Source of the DNA: Haematobia irritans
Taxonomy: Eukaryota > Arthropoda > Insecta > Diptera > Muscidae
Direction: 5' to 3'
Assembly (NCBI RefSeq): GCF_050003625.1
Contig: NC_134399.1
Location: 38,332,671 to 38,396,670, forward strand
Length of the DNA stretch: 64,000 bases
Part shown: in pieces, positions 1 to 10,560 of the stretch
Layout: each line of letters starts with the position of its first letter
Numbering within the stretch: position 1 is the stretch's first letter
Made by a program: the position numbers and the translations under genes
Notes under the pieces: generated by a model
Databases searched by the model: none
Seen by the model: the letters and a program-made list of their open reading frames with translations, nothing else
What the model was told of the DNA's origin: nothing

Positions 1-571
1 TAACTTTTTAATCATGATAGAAAATTAAGTTAATTAAGTCAATGATTGAACATTTTAAAATTTTTAATTAAAAAATTAATTGATACAATTAACTTTTCAA
101 TCAAATTCGGAAGATTAATTCAGTTAAAAAGTGCTAATTTTTTTTTAATTTTTAATGAAAAATGTATTTCAACCAATCATTTGTTAATCCAAATAAAAAC
201 TTTAAGCCAATTCAGAAAGTAATTAAAAATAGTTACCTTTTTCAATTAATAAATTATTTGAGTTTTGCAATCAACATCAATTAAATTTTTAATTGAATCA
301 ATTAAAAAATTAATTGAAATTTGCTGAATAAAATCAATTAATTTTTTAATCAAGAATTTTTTCTATGCCCAATTAAAATTGTGACTGATACTATCATTTT
401 CGTGATTGAAGATATTTCAATTAAAAAATTAATTGGATCAATTAATTTGGTGATTGAATCAGAAAAATTTTTTTTTTGTGTGTATCATTTCTGTGATTGA
501 AGACATTTCAATTAAACAATTAATTGGATCAATTAATTTCGTGATTGAATCAGAAAAAAAATTGTGTGTGT
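1..571. repeat. Family A AT-rich element, partial
   Basis: This is the right part of an element that is extremely rich in AATTAA/TTAATT motifs. It runs in from outside the window and ends in the family A terminal sequence (GTGATTGAATCAGA, a T-run, then GTGTG) at about 451-484. That terminal block is repeated at 490-571, so the end is duplicated. It matches the complete copies at 9585-10083 and 30461-30989. No coding capacity is seen. Confidence 0.75.
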
Positions 572-925
572 GAATTAAACAATTTTGTAATATTTTCCCA
601 AATAAATAATGGGAAATGGGAACGTTTGAGTAGAATATTTTCAAAAATTCGCAATTTTTCCTAGAATGGAATTATCATTTTGTCAACATAATTTAAATAA
701 TTTGTATCATTTTATTAATTCTTCATTTTTTTATCATATTCGGAAAAAAATAAAAAATATAAAAATCGAATTATATAAATTGAATTAAAACACTTCCTGT
801 GTAGTTAAAATAATTAACTTCTTTGTGAGGAAATTTTTGGAAGTGCTTTTAAAGTTGTGCCTTTATAACAACTCCCAATTTTTTAACCCCACCCCCCTAG
901 GAAAATTGTCTAGTTACGCTAATGT
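548..925. repeat. Family G fragment followed by hAT-like end fragment
   Basis: Positions about 548-880 match the right half of the family G elements at 3343-3875 and 60525-61070, with shared blocks around GTTAAAATAATTAACTTC and GGAAGTGCTTTTAAAGTTGTG. Positions 884-922 match the right end of the hAT-like element F (CCCCCCTAGGAAAATTGTCT ending in ACGCTAATG). The order G then F end is the same as at 3003-4042, so this looks like an internally deleted copy of the same composite. It is non-coding. Confidence 0.6.
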
Positions 926-2830
926 AGAAAAATCTAAATTAATTATTGAAAAAAGCTAAAAAAGTTTAAATGAAACTTTTACGGATAAATACAAAAAATA
1001 AATGCTAAATTTAGTTGTAAAAATGCTAAAATGGCCACACTGTACGGAAAATTTACATTTCAGCTGGAATCATATGATACGTCTTGCAAGATTTTGCTGG
1101 AAAAAAAAACTCTAGCAAAAACTTGCAATTTCCTATCTGACCACAGATAAATGTAGTCTCTCTCCGGCTCTCTTTCGGTTGTTTTTTTTTTGTGTAAAAG
1201 CAAAAATCACATTTTCTATGTTTTGAGTAAAAAATTGGCAAAATGACGATAAAGCGGTAAAATTGGCAGTACTGAAATTGAAATTTTAAAGTAATATGTG
1301 ATGGGCAAAATATTCAATCTGAAACAAAAGTTTAAAGAAATACCTTGAAAGGTTCGCTAGTTTTTGGCAATATAAAATGTTGAATTTTGCCTTTTTTTGA
1401 TTCAGTGTATGCACGGGCTACGAAATTCATACGAAACACCATTCGCCATAATAATCATTTCGTCTATTGTCTTCAGAAGACATACCTGAAAAATCGACCA
1501 AAACCATATTTGCGGAATTCCCTTGGAACTCTAAGCTTATCGAAGAATTTCTTATTCCGCTGTACACAGTAAAGTAGAATGGTTTTCAACTAAACTTTAT
1601 TATCCGCTACATTTGGTAATAGTACATCTACAGTTAGTATTTAATTGAAATTAACAAGATAATTTTTTTATATTTATTATTGTTTTTTTTTGTTTGTTTT
1701 TGTTAGTTTCATTTTGCTTGTTACATATTTACAAATTTCAATTTGAAAGAAGATGGAAAAAAGAATACTTGTGGATTTGGAATAAAGTAAAACTGCGGTT
1801 GGGGTATTAAAATTTATTGCTACTTATGTAGATACAAAACTACTTAAAAGTAAATCTATTAAATTGTTTACTTTTATAATATAATTCTTTCTCTTTAATT
1901 TTTATTTTATTCACTTTTTAGCTTTTACATTTTCTTTTATTTATTTGTTTATTTTTTGTTTTTCATATAAAGAATATATGACGTACATAATTTTATATGT
2001 ACGTATATGTTTCTATACATAGGTATGTATGGATGTCAGTATGTATAGGAATATGTACATACATATCCAAATAGTAAGTTTGTTTGGTTTTTGGTTTTTT
2101 GCATTTGTAAATCTAGTATTCTGTACATCTCTAGTCTTAGGAGTATTTTGTAAAAATTTATTAAAAATTTAAAACGGTCTCCATTATGACAGTCATCGAT
2201 AGATCCGACTAACCAAAGTTTCTTCTGGCCATCGTCCTCATTTGTTATCTCCAAAGGCGACCTTGTCCTCAATTGTTTATAATTAAATTAAATATTAATT
2301 GTTATACTTATAGTTTGGCAACAGGTTAAATTCGTTGCATTTCCGAGTGCATGGGTGTGCTTTCATTTGAAGTTCCATCATTCCAGTTTCAAAGAAATGT
2401 TCCTCTCTCATGCAGTAGATGTAGGACTTGCACGTACACATACATACATACATACATAGATTGAATGCATTTCAATTAAGTGGCTTGCATGGGTGTGCAT
2501 AGTACTCTAAAGGAAGCATAGAGACCACGACATTGTTATTCCTTAAAAAAATAAACTTAAAGAGAATTCCAGAAATCCTTGAAGGCTTCCGAATTTGATA
2601 TACATATTTAATTTCACTATACACATCAATGTCGTAGTTCCCGGGTTTAAAAAATTATCTGTAATGAATAGAAAAAAAAGAGAGAAATGAAAATTCAATT
2701 GCTATACTTTGAAAATGAATAAGGATTTCTTCTGTAAACACTGTTTTTCATATATTCAGAAGCAAACAAAAAAATTTTAGAGGTGGAAATTCTTATAAAT
2801 TCATATAAAATATTTGGGAAACATATATTG
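926..2830. other. Non-coding spacer
   Basis: No gene or strong repeat was recognised. The stretch is AT-rich and has short simple repeats, for example CATACATACATA near 2440-2458. Short reading frames here lack any recognisable domain, and composition alone explains them. It lies downstream of acj6 on the minus strand, but nothing links it to that transcript. Confidence 0.5.
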
Positions 2831-2835
2831 GAATG

Positions 2836-2947
2836 GGGGGGGGTCTACCGTGGTGCACTGGTCAAACCCAGTTTCGACCAAAAATCAAAAAGTTTTTCAG
2901 CGGAGAACTATCCCCTCTCTCTGCTGGTGACATTTCTGACCGTTTGG
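2836..2947 (+). repeat. Deleted SINE copy (tRNA-headed family S)
   Basis: It starts with the SINE head (TACCGTGGTGCACTGGT), skips most of the tRNA-like region, and continues with CAGTTTCGACC and the body segment through GGTGACATTTCTGA. It abuts a second SINE at 2951. It is non-autonomous and has no coding function. Confidence 0.75.
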
Positions 2948-3002
2948 GAGCCACAGTGGTGCAATGGTTAGCATGCCCGCCTTGTATACACAAGGTCGTG
3001 GG

Positions 3003-4042
3003 CATAAGCGTAGGAAGGCCTCTGGGGAGGGGGCTTAGACCCCCCCAGAAAAATTTTAGCCCCCCCCCAGAATTTGAAAACCTATTTACGATTTTACATT
3101 TTTCTAAAAATTAAACAAGTATATACAACCGCACAAAGTTTCCGCTTGGTTGTGGTAGCAGTTGCCGATGGCAATGTTTGAAATCTGATATTTATAAAAT
3201 AAATCTGTGGTTGAACTTTTGATTTAGTTGAATAACTAAAGCTCCTTTATTATTTTGTTTAGTCTGGTTTAGTCAATTTAATTAAAAAATAGTAATTGAT
3301 ACTATTCTTTCATAAATTAATATCTTAATAATGCTGCAAAAAAGCATAGCCAAAAAGAAGTGAAAATCTTCTTTTTGGGTCCGGAAGTGGTGCAAAATTG
3401 GCGGAGAAGCGATGAATGTAATATGAAATTGTCATAGAACGAATGTCCACCGTTTCAAAAGCCGTTGAAATGAATTTGCATCACTTCTTAAGTTGTGATC
3501 CAAATTCAGTGTTTTGAATGTGAATTAAAAAATTTTGTTTTGTTTTCCCAAATAATTAATTTTTATATTTTTTATGATTTTTAATGCATTCTAACGCTTG
3601 TTTGAAACGTTTTCCCTCGAATATTTTCAAAAATTCTATAAAAATTTCTATAATGAATTTAGCATTTTTGTGGCAAAATTTGAATAATTTGTACCATTTT
3701 ATTTATTCTTACCTTTTTTAAAAGAAAAATTACGCATTAAAATATGAAAAAATGAAGTAAAAAACTTCCTGTGCAGTTAAAATAATTAACTTCTTTGTGA
3801 GGACATTTTTGGAAGTGCTTTTAAAGTTGTGACATTAGAACAACTCCCAATTTTTTTGCTGGGAAAAGTGTGGAACTACTTTATTTGCTTTATTATAAAT
3901 TAATTGTCGAGTTATTTTGATGCCTATATTGTTATTCATTTTTATGAAATAAAACATTAATTGAACCTATAAGTTCAGTATATAAATTTTCAGCTAGGGG
4001 GGCTATAGCCCCCCCTAGGAAAATTGTCTAGCTACGCTAATG
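3003..4042. mobile_element. hAT-like non-autonomous element F with 8-bp target duplication
   Basis: Its ends are imperfect inverted repeats (CATAAGCGTAG at the left; CATTAGCGTAG as the complement of the right end). They are followed by C-runs and G-runs (GGGGGCTTAGACCCCCCC; GGGGGGGCTATAGCCCCCCC type). The flanking 8-bp duplication GTCGTGGG lies at 2995-3002 and 4043-4050. Eight-base duplications are typical of hAT-superfamily insertions. No transposase is present, and most of the interior is a nested family G element. Confidence 0.82.
3343..3875. repeat. Family G element
   Basis: It is a non-coding repeat matching 60525-61070 along its whole length, for example GCGATGAAT, GAATTTGCATCACTTCTT, TTCTAACGCTTGT and GGAAGTGCTTTTAAAGTTGTG. 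It ends in AACTCCCAATTTTTTTGCTGGG-type sequence. That end is shared with the foldback element H at 29157-31513. It sits inside hAT-like element F. The left boundary is approximate. Confidence 0.7.
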
Positions 4043-4379
4043 GTCGTGGGTTCGATTCCTGCTTCGACCGAACACCAAACAATTTTTCAGCGGTGGATTA
4101 TCCCACCTCAGTAATGCTGGTGACATTTCTGAGGGTCTCAAAACTTCTCTAAGTGGTTTCACTGCAATGTGGAACGCCGTTCGGACTCGGCTATAAAAAG
4201 GAGGAATCGGGCAGCACTCAGTGATAAGAGAGAAGTTCACCAATGTGGTATCACAATGGACTGTATAGTCTAAGTGAACCTGATACATCGAGCTGCTACC
4301 TAACCTAACCTAACCTAATCTCTGACTGTTTCAAATCTTCTCTAAGTGGTTTCACCGCAATGTGGAATGCCGCACAGTG

Positions 4380-5520
4380 GTTCCAAATCGCTTTTTTTAG
4401 GAAATAATTCTGCAACTTTTGAACGGATAAAGATATCAACATAATTTCTTCTGTGTGTGAAAGCTGAGGTGTTTTTCTCTAAGTTTGCATTTGTGGGTCC
4501 CTAGTGGGTCCACGGGCTGACCTGTAGGCGTTGAAAGTTGGTCACCTCGGGGGTATGAAATTTCGTTTTAGCTGTCAACTCCGCTATTTTGAAACGATTT
4601 CTGGCTTCTGCAGTAACACCGGATTTTGCCAATATTTTACATGGCCCCAGAAGCCAAAGTTTTGCTTAGATTTGCTTGAACTTCTGCACGAGGAGTCCAT
4701 TTAGTAGAACCCCACATAAATCGACTCTCCCAATATGGGATTTTGAGCATCGCAATTGTTGTCCGATTTTCCTAAAAATTGGAAATCTATATATAGGTTT
4801 ATAGGCCCATAACTAGGTATGCTGAATGTGATGTGAATCGGTCCATGTTTAGGTATATCTCTCATATAGACCGATATCCCGTTTTGACTTTTTGAGAGTC
4901 TAGAAACTGCAATTTTGATCAGATTTGTCTGAAATTGAAAATCTAGAGGTATTTTACAGGCGAGCGAATATGGTGTACATCGGTCTATGTTGTGCTATAG
5001 CCCCCGGTCTAGACATCGTAATTTTTGTCCGATTTACCTGAAATTGGAAATATAGAGGTGTTTATGTGCCGAATATGGTGTGTATCGGTCCATGATTTGA
5101 TATAGCTCCCATATGGACCAATCTATCGATTTTAATTCTTGTCAGTCTACCGGTGTAACTTCTTGAGGTGATAGATCAGTGCGTCGATCATCCAAATTGT
5201 ACGACTCTAGGAGTAAACCTTCTAAAGAATTTTTTACATCAGATTTTCTTGCGCTCTTATTCGAGATTCCTGCACAACAAAAATTGTTCTTATAAATCCA
5301 AGATCCGAAGTCGGCTCCATATGTAAAAACTTTAAATTTAACACCAGCGTAACATTTGGACCGATCAGCTTGCTAATGTATCTGTGATCAAATCCACCCT
5401 CCTCAAATTCTATGTATCCAAAATTGGTCCACTATGACGAAGAGTTTTATAAGGAAACTATAATATTTGATTCATGATGGTGGGTATTTAAGATTCGACC
5501 GGCTGAACTTAAGGTCGAAC
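4380..5520. repeat. Diverged family K-like repeat
   Basis: It contains degenerate repeats of the type 'tatggtgtgtatcggtcca' and 'cccatatggacc', resembling the reiterated segments of family K (11469-12968, 36912-37910) but with many differences. No intact end or coding region is seen. It is probably an old copy of K or of a related family. Confidence 0.45.
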
Positions 5521-5559
5521 GAATTTTCTGTTCATCAACGTAACCTTTCGTACTATTAA

Positions 5560-6073
5560 CGAATATTTTCATTGTATTAATGAAAATATTTCGTTATATC
5601 AATGAACATTTTTTGTTCTCTTAATTTTAATGAAATTTTCTTTTCAGAAGCAATCAAATTTAAATGGGCGATTCTTCAATATATGAAAAACATTATTTTT
5701 TGTCTGTCTATAGAAGAAGAGATGTTAGTGCTAAGGGGTATAGAAGAAATGTTTGAGATGTACGATCTTTCTTTGTTTGTCATAAGTGAAAAATTTACCA
5801 TTAGTTGTAATGTTATTGCATTTGATATGTTGGTCCATTGTTTGCTTTGATCGTTCCATAAATAATCGCATTTGATTGTTGGCATCATAAAGAGTGTGAG
5901 TCCATGAAGGCGGTCTTCGAAGTGGGTTATAAGTGCACGCTCTCTGGTGTCCGTCTTCATGGTCATCATGGTTAGGGGGGTGCTCACGTCCTCGTCTAGG
6001 GGCTTCTTTGGTGTTAGAGGTGGTGTTGTTGGGTGGAAATCTACATGTAGTGGTCTCCAGGAAACATCGGCTA
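5560..6073 (-). other. Probable 3' UTR region of acj6
   Basis: This segment directly follows the two alternative acj6 stop codons on the minus strand. It is repeat-poor, and 5880-6073 has a higher GC content than the flanks. This fits transcribed 3' UTR, but the polyadenylation site could not be chosen because AATAAA-like hexamers are common in such AT-rich DNA. Reading frames on either strand here show no domain. Confidence 0.4.
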
Positions 6074-6135
6074 TCAGTAACCAAACCCCGCAGATCCGTG
6101 TCCAGTCATCGAGGGTGTAACACTGCTAACTATAC
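6074..6135 (-). CDS. acj6: acj6 alternative last coding exon (spliced C-terminus)
   Basis: The exon opens after an ATTAG acceptor and supplies GT to complete the Arg codon begun at 6193. It then encodes IVSSVTPSMTGHGSAGFGY and a TGA stop (6076-6074). This matches the C-terminus known for a Drosophila Acj6 isoform. It is reached by splicing out the 57-bp intron 6136-6192 (donor GTATGA). Phase is consistent: exon 6193-6356 ends with one base of the codon. The tail lies just after the homeodomain, so it alters the protein outside the DNA-binding fold. Confidence 0.93.
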
Positions 6136-6192
6136 CTAATTGTGTTGTTGTATTAGTTGAATGTCATTGTTGTTGTGTTGCAAATTTCATAC
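6136..6192 (-). other. 57-bp retainable intron of acj6
   Basis: Read on the minus strand it starts GTATGA and ends TTAG, a length typical of small dipteran introns. If it is spliced, the frame enters exon 6074-6135. If it is retained, the frame reads MKFATQQQ and stops at 6166-6164 inside the intron. Both outcomes give sensible proteins, which suggests regulated intron retention rather than error. Confidence 0.85.
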
Positions 6193-6356
6193 GTTTTTGT
6201 TTTTGTCTCTGATTACAAAACCAGACTCGAACCACATTCTTCTTCAGGTCCAACTTCTCAGCAATGGCAGCTATCTTCTCACCAGATGGTCTCGGTTGAA
6301 CGGCAAAGTACGCTTCCAGAGATCGCTTTTCAGGTGCCGCAATGGAAGTCCTTTTT
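6164..6356 (-). CDS. acj6: acj6 POU homeodomain exon
   Basis: The exon completes an Arg codon with its first base after a TTTTTTCAAG acceptor, then encodes KRTSIAAPEKR and the POU homeodomain. The third helix reads VVRVWFCNQRQKQKR, with the W-F-C-N core and the Cys at homeodomain position 50 that is typical of POU factors. Two ends are possible: splice at 6193 to exon 6074-6135, or read on to MKFATQQQ and TGA at 6166-6164. Acj6 is a nuclear transcription factor that in Drosophila controls olfactory receptor choice and neuronal targeting. Function here is transferred from that orthologue. Confidence 0.97.
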
Positions 6357-7947
6357 CTTGAAAAAAGACTCGATATAGATTACTTTAGAAAAACAATTAT
6401 TCCAATATCACTATACTCTATATGAAATTTATGGCTACTATAGCTTGTCAGTCAGTTTGTATTATTCTCGATCTGTTTAGTTAATTGTATTACGTTTGTG
6501 ATACATTTGGGACGATATTAAGATTGCTTAGGTTCAACGCTGGTTTAGCTTTCAGAGCCATCTGACGGTCCATAATAGCATTCTTATGAAAATGAGTCAA
6601 GTGGCGGTTGCCAAAGTCGGTAGAATTCTACCAAAAATGGTGAATTTTTTTGGTAGATTGGTAGAATTCTTGATGTTTTGGTAGATTTTGAAAAATATTC
6701 CTCTCCAAAAATTTTCTATAGAAATAAAATTTTGACCAAATTTTCTACAGAAATAACATTTTGACAATTTTTTTATAGAAACAAAATTTTGACAAAATTT
6801 TCTATAGAAAGAAAATTTGACAAAATTTTCTATAGAAATAAAATTTTGGCAAAATTTTCTATAGAAATAAAATTTTGACAAAATTTTCTATAGAAATAAA
6901 ATTTTGGCAAAATTTTCTATATAAAGAAAAATTTTACAACATTTTTTATAGAACCAAAATTTTTACAAAATATTCTATAGAACTAAAATTTTGACAAAAT
7001 ATTCTATAGAACTAAAATTTTGACAAAACTTTCTATAGAAATAAAAATTTGACAAAATTGTCTGTAGAAATAAAAATTTGACAAAATTTTCTACAGAAAT
7101 AAAATTTTGACAAATTTTCTACAGAAATAAAATTGTTTGGCAGTTTGGCAGGTAGAATTTTCTCCAGTCTCGTTAGCTGAGTTAACGAGTGAACGTATGT
7201 GTGGTCTTATGACACAGTCGAAAGTTTGATATTATTTTATGGGGGAAACAGAAAGAGAATAGTCATATGTAATGTGATGTTAATTAGAAGAGGCGAATGT
7301 AGAATGTCTGTTTAGAATTTTAGCATATCATCGGTTACAGTCCCGCTTTTAAAACGTAACGTAACGTAATTTGGGTTGGAATACAGATACTGAGGGATTG
7401 GAGTTCATAATAAAAAAAAAAAAACATAGAACGAGAGAAAAAGTATGTCTGTCGTCATGAGGCTGAGCTGAACCCAATCCTATTTTTAACATAACCATTT
7501 GGGAAACGGGGAGTTAAAAGAAATCCTTGACGTTTGGTCAGTGTCTGGTCCCTCTCAAGAATACTGTTGATATTCTATGAGCTGTTCCACACTTTTGTTA
7601 GGTGATGCCATGCTCTGTGACAAGATCGCTTTATAATGAACTGCAAATATAATCGAGTTGTACTCTGTATGATGTATGAATCGCTTTAACTGAACAGATC
7701 TAAGCTTTGGTCTCAAAAATGTTTTAAGAGTATAGTGACATATTGGGTAAAATTTTGGGCATACTCCAGTGTTCCATGTGAATCACATGGCAACGAAATG
7801 CTACGTTTCCAATATCATTCAAATACATTTTTATTTTATTAAATTTTCATTACTGAGGGCATATGCAATTGATAGGCTCACTGGAGTTGCGATGCTCTCT
7901 TAATTTCTGAATTGCGATGTATTGACATTAACCAGAACGCTGTCTAC
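6357..7947 (-). other. acj6 intron between POU-specific and homeodomain exons
   Basis: On the minus strand the donor is AAAAG/GTAGAC and the acceptor TTTTTTCAAG/A. It separates the linker exon (ending in the first two bases of an Arg codon) from the homeodomain exon. At 1591 bp it is far longer than the neighbouring 57-83 bp introns. A 29-bp tandem repeat array at about 6690-7135 accounts for part of that. The remainder shows nothing recognisable. Confidence 0.9.
6600..7170. repeat. 29-bp tandem repeat array 1
   Basis: About fifteen degenerate units are built around TTTTCTATAGAAATAAAATT and TTTGACAAAA, with a period of about 29 bp. They are flanked by GGTAGAATTCTACC-type sequence on the left and TTTGGCAGGTAGAATTTT on the right. 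These flanks suggest the array is carried by a specific element. The reading frame across it (repeated Phe-Tyr-Arg-Lys) is an artefact of the repeat. Related arrays lie at 49620-49930 and 50395-50665. Confidence 0.88.
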
Positions 7948-8179
7948 CTTTTCTTTTCGCCGGCAGGAAGTACACTCGGTGCATCAGGATCTCGCCGTTT
8001 GTTTTTCGCTTGAGCCTCCGCTTCCTCAAGCCAGGCTTGTAAGATAGGCTTTAATGCAATCATGTTATTGTGTGATAGTGTGAGACTTTCAAATCGACAT
8101 ATTGTACTTTGTGAGAGGGCCCCTACTCCAGGTAACTTTAAATTCGCTAGTGCTTTTCCAACATCGGCTTGTGTGACAC
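7948..8179 (-). CDS. acj6: acj6 POU-specific domain exon and linker
   Basis: The exon begins after a TCTAG acceptor with GT, completing the Gly codon from the previous exon. It encodes most of the POU-specific domain: [14 protein letters not shown], then [18 protein letters not shown], then [14 protein letters not shown]. The linker [18 protein letters not shown] follows. It ends in phase 2 at AAAAG/GTAGAC. The POU-specific domain binds the ATGC-like half of the bipartite POU site together with the homeodomain. No disablement is seen and the match to Drosophila Acj6 is essentially complete over the exon. Confidence 0.97.
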
Positions 8180-8242
8180 CTAGATTTTGAAATAGTTTTA
8201 TTAGTCACACTCTTCCGGATATCAATCCATTCCAAAACATAC

Positions 8243-8383
8243 CCAGTTTTATTCGACGCTGTTTAAATCTTTCGGCAAATGCCTCCAGCTCTCTAGGATC
8301 TGTATCGGTGTCGGGATGTAGACCCGCTGCAGCAACTGCTGCCGTTATCACAGGATGATGTACCGCAGAATGACCATGATGAC
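8243..8383 (-). CDS. acj6: acj6 exon: His/Ala linker and start of POU-specific domain
   Basis: The acceptor is CTTTAG at 8385-8384 and the donor is GTATGT at 8242. It encodes HHGHSAVHHPVITAAVAAAG, then LHPDTDTDPRELEAFAERF and KQRRIKLG, the first helix of the POU-specific domain. The intron phase (one base of the Gly codon) fits both neighbours. The flanking introns are 83 bp (8384-8466) and 63 bp (8180-8242). All residues expected in this part of POU4 proteins are present. Confidence 0.96.
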
Positions 8384-8466
8384 CTAAAGAGCGAAAGAGA
8401 AAGATAGTCGATACAATGAATAAATATTCGAACGAAAACGATGGTCAAAACAATGACCCCGCTTAC

Positions 8467-8644
8467 CCGTTGAATGTCCACTTAAACCGCTCGGATGATG
8501 ATGTGACATCATGTGGTTCATACTGTGGTAGGATCCATGTAAATGCTGGTGCGTAGGTGTTAAAGGTGTTTCTGATATGGGAGCAAGCGTAGTCATCGAA
8601 CCCGTCGGATCCAACATGTCTAACTGATCCATTGAATGATGCAT
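8467..8644 (-). CDS. acj6: acj6 exon: N-terminal linker rich in His, Met and Ser
   Basis: It opens in phase 0 after TTTTTCAG and encodes MHHSMDQLDMLDPTGSM, then TTLAPISETPLTPTHQHLHG, then SYHSMNHMMSHHHP. It closes with one base of a Gly codon at the donor GTAAGC. In Drosophila Acj6 this stretch is internal, so its first Met is probably not the start codon. The upstream exons with the POU-IV box were not found in this window. The region is a low-complexity activation/linker segment. Confidence 0.95.
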
Positions 8645-8756
8645 CTGAAAAATACAACAAAAAAATATTATATGAAATAGATAGCCTGCAATTTGGAATC
8701 TAGTATTCTCTTTGGCCTTTGGATGGAATTATTCCCAGCATTGTAAAACTTGTTTA

Positions 8757-9005
8757 GTTGCAGCCCGATATTTCAGGCTCACTTAGACTATTCGTCCATT
8801 GTGTACACAGTAGTGAACTTATCTTTTATCACTGAAATATTTATCACTGAGTGCTGCCCGATTCTATGTTAAGCTCAATGACAAGGGACCTTCTTTTTAT
8901 AGCCGAGTCCGAACGGCGTTCCACATTGCAGTGAAACCACTTAGAGCAGCTTTGAAATGCTCAGAAATGTCACCTGAAAAAAATTTGGGGTTTGGTCGAT
9001 TTCTG
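8757..9005 (-). repeat. SINE family S, reverse copy
   Basis: This is the complement of the SINE body: the tail side (GGCTCACTTAGACTATTC) at about 8775, then TATAGCCGAGTCCGAACGG, and CACTTAGAG through AAATGTCACC near 8975. A small insertion or duplication disturbs 8815-8850. The head is degenerate. It lies 100-360 bp upstream of the first acj6 exon in the window, that is, within the preceding intron. Confidence 0.75.
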
Positions 9006-9584
9006 AGTGTGTGTCACTGACAAGCCCTTGGGACAAAAGACGGCACTGGATACTAGCCAAACATCAAAAATATTTTGACACAAGAAAACAACTATAAAAG
9101 GAGATTTACACTGGGGATGCTACACTGAACGAGGTCAAAGAATTTTGCTTAGCATAGGGGACACTTTTCTCTGATATAAATTTTTTTCCTCGTCAATGAA
9201 GTCGTTTTGTCCTTACACCCAGAAAAAAGTGCCTTCGAAACCAAAGGAAAAAATATTCATCAATTTAGTTTAGCCATTTTATTTCCATTAAGTTAAACTT
9301 TTGTGTAAAATAATAAAATATACATGTTTCAGTAAATAAATCCTAAACTGAAAGCAGTTAGGAATAGTTCATTAACTAAATAGAATAAGGAATGGAATTT
9401 TACTAACACTGTTTTCTTCGCTGGGTATAAGAATTTACTACTGAACAAGAAAATTTTATTCACTGATGACAAAGCATTCGTAAAAATAAACAAAATCCGA
9501 ACTAAAACCAAGTTTCCTCAAATTTAGTAAAATTTCTTATGAAATGATAATTCTGACTTCCTTTATTATAGAAAGCTTATCATA

Positions 9585-10083
9585 CACACAAAAAAAAATT
9601 TCTGATTCAATCACGAAATTAATTGATCCAATTAATTTTTTAATTGAAATGTCTTCAATCACGAAAATGATAGTATCAATCACAGTTTTAATTGGGCATA
9701 GAAAAAATTCTTGATTAAAAAATTAATTGATGTTATTAGCAATTTTCAATTAATTTTTTAATTGATTCAATTAAAAATTTAATTGATTTTGAATGCAAAC
9801 CCCAATTAATTTTTTATTTAAAAAGTTAACTATTTTCAATTACTTTCTGAAATGTTCATCACTTTTTTTAACTGACTTAGTCTTCCGAATTTGATTAAAA
9901 CGTTAATTGTATCAATTAATTTTTTAATTAAAAATTTTAAAATTTTTAATCATTGACTTAATTAATTTAATGTTTCTATCTTGATTAAAAAGTTAATTGT
10001 ATCAATTAATTTATTAATTGAAAAAACATTCACCTTCAATTAACTTTTTAATTGGAAATATTTTGGTGAAATTTTTTTCTGTG
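9585..10083. mobile_element. Family A element, complete
   Basis: The ends are CACACAAAAAAAAATTTC and the complement CACAGAAAAAAATTTCACC, flanked by TA (9583-9584; 10084-10085). The interior is almost entirely AATTAA/TTAATT repeats. It is nested in element C. At 499 bp with TA duplication and inverted ends it has the form of a MITE. It is non-coding. Confidence 0.83.
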
Positions 10084-10194
10084 TACATACGAATAACACT
10101 TGGCATAGAAAAATATTTTAGTTAATTCATACTATGAAGTATTCAATCCTTTCAAAACTTAAGGGAACACACTTGTTAGAATATAGGAAATTTT

Positions 10195-10560
10195 CCTATA
10201 TTTCTTTTATCTACCTGCAATCGATACCTGTCATCGATGTAATCGATATGTTTGCGCGTGTGTTGTTTTTTTAGTTGGAATCGCGTTGTTATGGTATACG
10301 GAGAGATTGCTAAAAAATAATAAAACAACAAATAAAATTTTCGTTTTTTGAAAATTATTGAACATAAATAATAATAAGTCTATCAATGTTCGTGATGTTG
10401 TATAAACAAAGAAAACACCAACATTTTGGAATCAATTATCAGGTAATATTCAGTGACACTAACCTTTTGTGAAAAAATTGGTTTATGATTTTTTTATATT
10501 TGTAGGTATTGAAATTGTAAAAGGAGGACAAAATCGTTACGCAGCAATTTATTAAAAGTG
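10195..10560 (+). promoter_or_regulatory. Promoter- and intron-like segment inside element C
   Basis: Three CGAT cores occur within about 30 bp (10219-10248; ATCGATAC, CATCGATG, ATCGATAT), resembling clustered DRE/BEAF sites of fly housekeeping promoters. About 200 bp downstream is a plausible short intron, CAG/GTAATATT at 10443 to TTTGTAG at 10505 (63 bp). The flanking sequence does not encode a recognisable protein. This could be a captured 5' region of a host gene or the element's own transcription unit; both are inference. Confidence 0.35.

Larger units (their letters stand above)
2951..4318 (+). mobile_element. SINE (family S) split by a hAT-like insertion
   Basis: The head lies at 2951-3002 and the remainder at 4043-4318. 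The head has an A-box-like stretch (TGGTGCAATGGTTAGC). After the insertion come the B box (GGTTCGATTCC), the body, and a CCTAACCTAACCTAA tail. The break falls inside the tRNA-like region, and GTCGTGGG is present on both sides of the insertion. The body after the break matches the intact copies at 12457 and 15229. A further body scrap lies at 4330-4376. Confidence 0.88.

Noticed and set aside
6597..6881. Minus-strand frame with repeated Phe/Tyr/Arg/Lys units
   Set aside because: Produced by the 29-bp tandem repeat; the same repeat is non-coding elsewhere.
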